NCBI GenBank assembly: GCA_937880585.1
Contig: CALFMR010000397.1
Span: 1 to 5,368, forward strand
Direction of reading: 5' to 3'
Length of the DNA stretch: 5,368 bases
Origin: an uncultured Acidobacteriota bacterium
Lineage (GTDB): Bacteria > Acidobacteriota > Vicinamibacteria > Vicinamibacterales > SCN-69-37
Shown here: positions 1 through 5,368 of the stretch, one piece after another
Position numbering within the stretch: position 1 is the stretch's first letter
How the letters are laid out: every line of letters starts with the position of its first letter
Notes under the pieces: generated by a model
Databases searched by the model: none
Told to the model about the DNA's origin: nothing
What the model saw: only the letters and a program-made list of their open reading frames with translations
Position numbers and translations under genes: made by a program

Positions 1-680
1 AGCGGCAGAACGTCGCGGCGCCAGTCGGGTTTTCCCTTCTTCCACCAGAAGACCACGAGCAGTGCGGCGGGCAGGCTCGCGGTCACGGTCTTGGTGAGGA
101 GCGCGAGCAGGAAGAGTCCGGTGGCCAGGGCATACTGCGCCGGCCGGCGATCACGGTCGAAACGCAGGTAGGCGAGAGCGGCGCCGAGGTAGAATACGGC
201 GGACAGCGTGTTCTTCTGCTCGGAGATCCAGGCGACCGATTCGACGCAGACCGGATGAAGCAGGAACAGCGCCGCGGCCAGCCAGGCGCCCGGCAGCGCG
301 AGGCGGCGGAGTGTGAGGCCGAAAAGAAAAGCGACGCCCGCGTGCAACGCCACGTTCAGCAGGTGATAGGGCATCACCGCGTCCCCCCAGAGCAAGTGCT
401 CCAGCCAGAAGGCGGAGTGGACCACCGGATAATATTGCTGCGTGGCGCCGAACTCGAACCAGATGCGGCCGAGTCCGGCCCAGGATTGCAAATCGGCACG
501 GGTGACGTGGCCGGAATCGTCCCACAGGAACTGTCCGCCGAGCGCCGGGAAATAGACGACGATCGCCGTACCCAGCAGCAGGAAATAAATCACCGTCGGC
601 GGCAGACTCCACGCGGCGCGCGGAGCGGACGAGGCCGGTGTCGGCGCGGAGCGGGGGGCGGGGCGGGGCGAGCCTTTCAT
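1..680 (-). CDS. N-terminal part of a polytopic membrane protein, GT-C/TMTC-like glycosyltransferase (3' end outside window)
   Basis: Partial gene: 226 codons from an ATG at 678-680 to the window edge, without a stop. Residues 1-25 are a Pro/Ala/Ser-rich, presumably cytoplasmic tail (MKGSPRPAPRSAP...). Hydrophobic, probable membrane segments lie at about 28-47, 105-123, 130-146, 157-172, 183-199 and 200-213. An acidic pair, D54-D55 (LWDDSGHVT), follows the first segment directly, where GT-C fold glycosyltransferases carry their catalytic acidic motif. Residues 142-157 (HPVCVESVAWISEQKN) match a signature I recall from bacterial membrane proteins with C-terminal TPR repeats, related to the eukaryotic TMTC O-mannosyltransferases. 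By family, the role would be sugar transfer from a lipid-linked donor at the inner membrane; donor and acceptor cannot be read here. The start has no Shine-Dalgarno match; GTG at codon 30 is a weaker alternative because it would remove part of TM1. The TPR region, if present, lies outside the window. The membrane-protein call is firm; the enzymatic role is inference. Confidence 0.8.
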   Translation of the reverse strand, partial: MKGSPRPAPRSAPTPASSAPRAAWSLPPTVIYFLLLGTAIVVYFPALGGQFLWDDSGHVTRADLQSWAGLGRIWFEFGATQQYYPVVHSAFWLEHLLWGDAVMPYHLLNVALHAGVAFLFGLTLRRLALPGAWLAAALFLLHPVCVESVAWISEQKNTLSAVFYLGAALAYLRFDRDRRPAQYALATGLFLLALLTKTVTASLPAALLVVFWWKKGKPDWRRDVLP

Positions 681-697
681 CGGCGAATGCAGGATGC

Positions 698-729
698 AAA
701 AAAGGGGCGGGCTGTGAAGCCCGCCCCTT
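698..729 (-). terminator. Rho-independent terminator of the TonB-dependent receptor gene
   Basis: A perfect 12-bp stem pairs 702-713 (aaggggcgggct) with 718-729 (agcccgcccctt) around the tetraloop gtga at 714-717. Read on the minus strand, the hairpin is followed by four more T (698-701), giving a run of six T including the two stem bases. It starts 22 nt after the receptor stop codon (752-754). On the plus strand the tail is ttgaaat, so it is mainly a minus-strand terminator. Its T-run ends only 17 nt before the ATG of the next gene. Confidence 0.93.
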
Positions 730-751
730 GAAATCTAGCGTCGGAGGTCGA

Positions 752-3700
752 TCAGAGATCGAAGCCGGCGGTCAGGATGAACTGCTGCGGATCGATGATG
801 CGGTAGGTGTGCACCGTTCCGTCGGGGAACACGCCCACCGGCTGCAGTCGTCCGTTTTCACCGAGGTTGCGCACGTTGAGCTTGAACGTCGCGACGACCT
901 TGTCCCTCCAGAGCTTCGTCTTGTAGCTGACGAACATGTCCACGTAGGTGTGAGCCTTGTCGTAGATCGGACGGTTCGGATCGAAGTCGGTGATCGTGGC
1001 CGGCAGGGACTGCACGCCGTAGTAGCCGATCGCGCCCTTGTCTTCCCAGCGCAGCGCGCCACCGACGCCGACCTGCTTGAGGATCTTGTTGTCGGTGATC
1101 CCGGCGAGCTGGTAGCTCGTGCTGGCCTTGAAGGCGTAGCGGCGAGTCTGGGGACTGGCCTTGCCTTCCTGGGCCTTGATGATGCCGAAGGGCGCGCTGA
1201 CGAACGCGATGTAGTTTTCCTGCGCGGTCTGCGCGCTCGTCGAGAACGAGGCGGCGGCGCCCGCGACCGGCGCGGTCGAATAGCGGTGCATCCACCAGAG
1301 CTTGCCCGGATTGCCTTCGGCGGCGGCGTTGGCGTCGGTGATCGTCGGATCGACGAGCGTCGTCCAGATCGGCAGGCGCTTGTTGATCCAGTTCACGAGG
1401 GCCGAGGAGACGTTGACGTTCGAGGCGCGCGTGTCGGTGACCGAGGCGACGAGCGTCCAGTAGCGGTTCGGGTTGAAGTTGACCTCCAACTCTGTGCCGA
1501 CGGAGTGGACGTCCGTGGTCGCGCCGATCGGCGGCGTGGCGTTGGTGTAGTAGGCCGTGTCCGCCGCGCTGAGACCCGTGATGCGCTGCACCTCGCTCGC
1601 GACCTGGTCGGTCGTCCAGGTCGGGTTCGTGGTCTGAACCCAGTGCGTGGCGTTGTCGTGCAGGTTGAGGAACGGCGTGGGATTGCCCGCACCCGTGGTC
1701 TGGAAGTCGACGCGGAGCACGCGGCCGGCCATTGTGCTCATGTCGCTGGTCTGCGCGTCACGCTGGTAGTCGTCGAAGTGGCTGGAGTCGATGCCCAGCT
1801 TGCCGCCGAACAGGTTCAGTCCGAGGCCCCAGCTCTTGTCGCTGCCGGTCGGATTGGGGAGCGGGTTCTTGAACAGGTCCTGCGCCGGATTGACGGGCAG
1901 GAAGCTGTGCGAGCGGTTGTAGTTCACCGAGAGGTTGCCGAGCACCTCGCCGAGGAACCGGCCGCCGTCGTTGCTGCGCGCGAGCGCGCTGGTCACGGGC
2001 GTGTCGGAGAAGGGACGCGCGACGAACTGCACGTTGGTGGTCTGGCCGCCGTTGCGGAAGTAATCGCCGCTGGCCCAGCCGTCGGTGATCGCCGTGTTGA
2101 ACGTCACGCCGTCCGGATTGAGGAAGGCGTTGGTGGGCGTGCCGGGGTTGCCGAACTTCGTGTAGGTGGCGTCATGGCGAATGCCGAAGGTCGTCACCAG
2201 CCGATCACCGATGAGGTGATTCTGGATGACGGCGCCGAGGGTCTTGATGGAGACCTTGCTGTTGAAGGTGCCGCCGGTCTTGTCCGCGCCGACCGCGGAG
2301 AGGGCGATGTTCTCCTTCACCATCGCACCGGTGGCGGCGTTGCCCCAGACGAAGGGATAGTTGCCGTACTTGAAGTCACCCGGAGCGTAATCGACGTTCT
2401 GGCCGCTCGCGTCACCGACGTAGTAGCGATAGAGACCCTGGGTCAGGTTGATCACGGTGGGAGTGCCGGTCGGGCCCGACTGGAAGCCGCGGTAGGTGCC
2501 GGCGGGAATCCAGGAGACGTTGGAGGACATGGCCTCGCGGTAGGAGTACTGGCGGTTCACGCGGTACTTGTACTCGTCGTAACCGGTGAGCTGGAACCAG
2601 CCGAGCTGCTTGAGGAACTTGTTCTCGCTCGTGGTCAGATCGAGGCGGTAGGCGAGCTGGGCGCGGGTCGTGTCCCAGCGGGCCGGCTGCGAAGCCAGGC
2701 GGGGCTTGTCCACGCTCAGGTAGGGCCGGAGGAAGAACGGATTCGGCGTGCCGTCGAGCAGGCGCTCGTTGACGTCGACCGTGAGCTGGCCGGACTGACC
2801 GTTGTCGTTCGCGATGCCGATGAGGTTGCGGGTCCAGCGGGCGGAGTCCTCGCGCATGAAGCCGACCTGGGCCGCGAGGGTCTGGTTCGGCGTGTTGATG
2901 ATCATCTGGTCGAGCTGGATGTTCGACGTGGTCGTGCGGTCGGCGAAGTAGTTGGGCGCCGAGAGATTGATCGAGGACCAGTCGTAGATGCTCTTGTTGC
3001 TGATCGTGGGCGTGGTGTTGAAAAGCGGCTGCGAGAACGGACGCGGCGCGGTGCCCGAGAAGACGGCGCCGGCGGCGGCGGTCGGCTGCACGAAGCGGGC
3101 GGCCTGCAGGGTGGCCTGGGTCGGGCCGGCGGTGCTGGTGGTGCCGCGGGCGGCGGACCAGTAGGACAGACCGTTCCGATCGATGAACATCTGGCTGTGG
3201 TCGTTGCCGAGGTAGGCGACCGAGAAGTAATCCGGGCCGTTGTAGGTGGCCGCGGTCACGGTCGCGACCGTGGCGCCGTTGATGTGGATCTGCTGCGTGA
3301 TCGGATCCCAGGTGGGACGGCCGCTGGCGTTCCAGTAGGAGAGGTTGTCACGGGGCGGCAGGGCATTCGGGCGGTTGCCGTAGGAGTGGTAGTACATCAG
3401 CGAGGCGCTGATCGTGGTGTTCCGGAACGGCTGGTACTTGATCATGCCGTTGTAGCGCTCGGTATCGACGCCGGAGGGCTCGCGCTGGAAACCATCGTGC
3501 TGGAAGACGGCGCTGCCGCGGATCGCCAGCTTGCCGGCGATGAGCGGACGGTTGATGTCGAGGCTGGCGCGGTAGCCGTCGAAACTGTCGCCACGCAGCT
3601 CGGTGCGGGTGCGGCTGTCCGTCAGGTTGGCCGAGGCCGGGACCTGGTTGACGGTGCCGGACGGGTTGCCGAGGCCGAAGACATTGGCGTTCGGTCCGCG

Positions 3701-4324
3701 GCTGATTTCAACCGCGTCGACCGCGATCGGATCGAGCGGAACGCGGCCCATCGTCTCGATGTTGCCGAGGGAGATGTTGGCCGGAGCGAGGCCGCGCACG
3801 CGATTCGCCTGCGTCGGGTTGATCTGGACGTTGTCGGAGAGGCTGCCGTTGCGGTCGAGGGTGTAGTCGGTGTAGGTGCCGGTGCCTTCGGTGCCCGCGG
3901 TGTAGAGGAAGATGTCATTGATATCGAGCATCGCGAAGTCCGACATCTGCTGCTTGCCCACGACCGTGATCGAGGAAGCCATGTCATCCAGCTTCGCGTT
4001 GAAGCGCGTGCCGGACATCGTGTTCGAGGAGTAGTAACCGTTGGTCTGGGAGACGACCTCGAACGGGGACAGCTCGACCGTTTCTCCCTGCGGCTTGGCG
4101 GCGCCGGTCGTGACCGGTACCTGCTTGGCCTGGTCGGCCTGCATCGCGGCGATCTCGTCGGAGTCGAGGCGGCCGTTCCGGTTCTTGTCGTATTTCGCCA
4201 GGGCGGCGGCATCGGTCGCGGATGCGGCCGCCTGTTGCGCGTAGGCAAACGGACTGGCGAGCAGCAGCGCGGCTGCGGACAGAAGCAGCAGCCGGGAGGG
4301 CAGTGGGTTTTTGCTTGGGTTCAT
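752..4324 (-). CDS. TonB-dependent outer-membrane receptor with N-terminal EF-hand, 1190 aa
   Basis: Outer-membrane active transporter that would import a scarce substrate (siderophore, sugar or similar) using TonB-ExbBD energy; the substrate cannot be read from sequence. I chose the ATG at 4322-4324 because GAGGA (4332-4336) lies 7 nt upstream and the protein then opens with a proper signal peptide (residues 1-29, R11, Leu/Ala core, AYA|Q cleavage). The in-frame ATG at 4364-4366 would add 14 charged residues and has no ribosome site. Order: EF-hand loop D46-E57; TonB-box-like segment 81-91 (ETVELSPFEVV); plug about 100-230, with GTR at 105-107, SSITVVGKQQMSDF and VDAVEISRGPNANVFGLGNPSGTVN (202-226); beta-barrel about 231-1190, ending QQFILTAGFDL. 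No cysteine is visible, as is common for barrels. At 1190 residues it is longer than typical 700-1000 residue receptors. There is no carboxypeptidase-like N-terminal domain and no SusD partner next to it. It appears monocistronic, between two terminators and behind a twin palindrome. No frameshift or truncation is visible. Confidence 0.95.
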   Translation of the reverse strand: MNPSKNPLPSRLLLLSAAALLLASPFAYAQQAAASATDAAALAKYDKNRNGRLDSDEIAAMQADQAKQVPVTTGAAKPQGETVELSPFEVVSQTNGYYSSNTMSGTRFNAKLDDMASSITVVGKQQMSDFAMLDINDIFLYTAGTEGTGTYTDYTLDRNGSLSDNVQINPTQANRVRGLAPANISLGNIETMGRVPLDPIAVDAVEISRGPNANVFGLGNPSGTVNQVPASANLTDSRTRTELRGDSFDGYRASLDINRPLIAGKLAIRGSAVFQHDGFQREPSGVDTERYNGMIKYQPFRNTTISASLMYYHSYGNRPNALPPRDNLSYWNASGRPTWDPITQQIHINGATVATVTAATYNGPDYFSVAYLGNDHSQMFIDRNGLSYWSAARGTTSTAGPTQATLQAARFVQPTAAAGAVFSGTAPRPFSQPLFNTTPTISNKSIYDWSSINLSAPNYFADRTTTSNIQLDQMIINTPNQTLAAQVGFMREDSARWTRNLIGIANDNGQSGQLTVDVNERLLDGTPNPFFLRPYLSVDKPRLASQPARWDTTRAQLAYRLDLTTSENKFLKQLGWFQLTGYDEYKYRVNRQYSYREAMSSNVSWIPAGTYRGFQSGPTGTPTVINLTQGLYRYYVGDASGQNVDYAPGDFKYGNYPFVWGNAATGAMVKENIALSAVGADKTGGTFNSKVSIKTLGAVIQNHLIGDRLVTTFGIRHDATYTKFGNPGTPTNAFLNPDGVTFNTAITDGWASGDYFRNGGQTTNVQFVARPFSDTPVTSALARSNDGGRFLGEVLGNLSVNYNRSHSFLPVNPAQDLFKNPLPNPTGSDKSWGLGLNLFGGKLGIDSSHFDDYQRDAQTSDMSTMAGRVLRVDFQTTGAGNPTPFLNLHDNATHWVQTTNPTWTTDQVASEVQRITGLSAADTAYYTNATPPIGATTDVHSVGTELEVNFNPNRYWTLVASVTDTRASNVNVSSALVNWINKRLPIWTTLVDPTITDANAAAEGNPGKLWWMHRYSTAPVAGAAASFSTSAQTAQENYIAFVSAPFGIIKAQEGKASPQTRRYAFKASTSYQLAGITDNKILKQVGVGGALRWEDKGAIGYYGVQSLPATITDFDPNRPIYDKAHTYVDMFVSYKTKLWRDKVVATFKLNVRNLGENGRLQPVGVFPDGTVHTYRIIDPQQFILTAGFDL
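4154..4189 (-). other. EF-hand calcium-binding loop encoded in the receptor's N-terminal extension
   Basis: Residues 46-57 of the receptor read DKNRNGRLDSDE, a full match to the 12-residue EF-hand loop: D1, N3, N5, G6, a hydrophobic residue at position 8 (L), D9 and E12. It is flanked by helix-prone segments (ATDAAALAKY before, IAAMQADQAK after), as expected for a helix-loop-helix. It lies between the signal peptide (ends at residue 29) and the TonB-box-like segment (81-91), so it should face the periplasm. Calcium binding is inferred from the motif; a single unpaired EF-hand may be structural or may pair with another protein. Confidence 0.8.
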
Positions 4325-4331
4325 GGGTAAA

Positions 4332-4336
4332 TCCTC
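4332..4336 (-). promoter_or_regulatory. Ribosome binding site of the receptor gene
   Basis: GAGGA on the minus strand with a 7-nt spacer (tttaccc) to the ATG at 4322-4324. It decides the start codon against the upstream in-frame ATG at 4364-4366, which is preceded by cgtgtcccaat and has no purine-rich site. Confidence 0.85.
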
Positions 4337-4338
4337 GG

Positions 4339-4350
4339 GGTCACGTGTCC
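4339..4350. promoter_or_regulatory. Promoter-proximal copy of a 12-bp palindromic operator candidate
   Basis: GGTCACGTGTCC, a palindrome in 5 of its 6 base pairs and an 11/12 match to the perfect copy at 4371-4382. The copies start exactly 32 bp apart, about three turns of B-DNA, so they face the same side of the helix. It ends 2 bp from the ribosome binding site. A dimeric regulator (for example LacI- or GntR-like) is a plausible binder, but no regulator gene is in the window. Confidence 0.6.
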
Positions 4351-4370
4351 GCGCGGGGGTGCGCATATTG

Positions 4371-4382
4371 GGACACGTGTCC
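4371..4382. promoter_or_regulatory. Perfect 12-bp palindrome, operator candidate
   Basis: GGACACGTGTCC is identical to its own reverse complement and has a central CG step, as in many LacI-family operators. It lies 47-58 bp upstream of the receptor start codon, in the region where the promoter of this gene must lie, and is repeated with one change 32 bp closer to the gene. The sequence and symmetry are seen directly; the operator role is inferred. Confidence 0.65.
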
Positions 4383-4406
4383 TAGTTTTGGGAAGGCGGT
4401 GCGCAA
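4379..4406 (-). promoter_or_regulatory. Weak candidate promoter of the receptor gene
   Basis: On the minus strand, TTGCGC (4401-4406) and TAGGAC (4379-4384) are separated by 16 nt, matching the sigma-70 hexamers only 4/6 and 3/6. If used, the -10 element would overlap the perfect palindrome and transcription would begin near 4372. An alternative -10 is TTTAAT (4415-4420, 5/6), which has no good -35 partner and would place both palindromes inside the leader. Neither is convincing alone. Confidence 0.25.
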
Positions 4407-4480
4407 GGCAAGAAATTAAACAGGCCGGCCGCGGGGCGGCTAGAGACGCGGCGGAAAGGATCGAAGGTGCACGCGTCCGA

Positions 4481-4510
4481 AATAAAGACGCCGGGGAAAA
4501 TCCCCGGCGT
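4481..4510 (-). terminator. Rho-independent terminator of thrS
   Basis: A perfect 10-bp stem pairs 4488-4497 (acgccgggga) with 4501-4510 (tccccggcgt), leaving a 3-nt loop; with the terminal A-T pair open it is a 9-bp stem and a 5-nt loop. On the minus strand it is followed by ctttatt (4481-4487), a moderately T-rich tail. It starts 28 nt after the thrS stop codon and separates thrS from the receptor gene. Confidence 0.85.
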
Positions 4511-4538
4511 GGATGCGAACGCGAGAAGTGCGGCCGGC

Positions 4539-5368
<830 letters not shown>

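Noticed and set aside
151..699. A 182-codon frame on the minus strand over the left-edge gene
   Set aside because: It overlaps the membrane-protein frame starting at 680 in another register, is Arg/Pro-rich with no recognisable domain, and the other frame has clear helices and family signatures.
3842..3856. Second EF-hand-like segment in the plug (LDRNGSLSDN)
   Set aside because: The ligand spacing is wrong: no acidic residue at position 12 and G is displaced, so it is not a calcium loop.
638..4330. A 1230-codon open reading frame on the plus strand, opposite the whole receptor gene
   Set aside because: Its codons are exact reverse complements of the receptor codons (same register). Stops would need the sense codons TTA, CTA or TCA, which this GC-rich gene avoids. 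The product is a Val/Gly/Arg/Asp-rich string without domains, and the opposite strand encodes an unmistakable receptor.
4322..4366. Earlier receptor start at the ATG 4364-4366
   Set aside because: It has no ribosome site, would put 14 charged residues before the signal peptide, and would lie between the two palindromes.
4423..4430. Palindrome ggccggcc in the intergenic region
   Set aside because: Simple GC palindrome expected often in such GC-rich DNA, unrelated to the GGACACGTGTCC pair.
4466..4478. Possible third operator copy, ggtgcacgcgtcc
   Set aside because: It has one extra base and no proper dyad symmetry, so it resembles the palindromes only at the ends.

Overview
The window is GC-rich chromosomal DNA from a Gram-negative (two-membrane) bacterium. 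My best guess is Verrucomicrobiota, class Opitutia (Opitutaceae-like). The reasons are the very large TonB-dependent receptor with an 'LSPFEV' type TonB-box region, which I recall as common in that group, the neighbouring multi-TM glycosyltransferase-like protein with an HPVxVESVAW signature, and the strong avoidance of AT-rich codons. This placement comes from memory of families, not from a search.

All three genes lie on the minus strand, so transcription reads from right to left. At the right edge (4539-5368) is the C-terminal part of threonyl-tRNA synthetase (thrS), cut by the window edge and closed by a hairpin terminator at 4481-4510. Next comes a 214-bp intergenic region. It carries two copies of a 12-bp palindrome (GGACACGTGTCC and GGTCACGTGTCC) exactly 32 bp apart, followed by a good Shine-Dalgarno site. 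The central gene (752-4324) encodes a complete 1190-residue outer-membrane TonB-dependent receptor with a signal peptide, a canonical EF-hand calcium loop, a TonB-box-like segment, a plug and a long beta-barrel. It ends at a textbook intrinsic terminator (698-729). At the left edge (1-680) is the N-terminal 226 residues of a polytopic membrane protein resembling the GT-C/TMTC-type, TPR-associated glycosyltransferases, running off the window.

The receptor appears to be monocistronic, with a terminator on each side, and it has its own probable operator region. The three genes therefore need not share a function: housekeeping translation (thrS), a regulated nutrient importer of unknown substrate, and a possible cell-surface glycosylation protein. 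The most notable points are the helically phased twin palindrome in front of the receptor and the EF-hand placed between its signal peptide and TonB box. I see no RNA genes, CRISPR arrays, insertion sequences or other mobile elements. The 3.7-kb open frame on the plus strand opposite the receptor is explained by codon bias and is not annotated as a gene.
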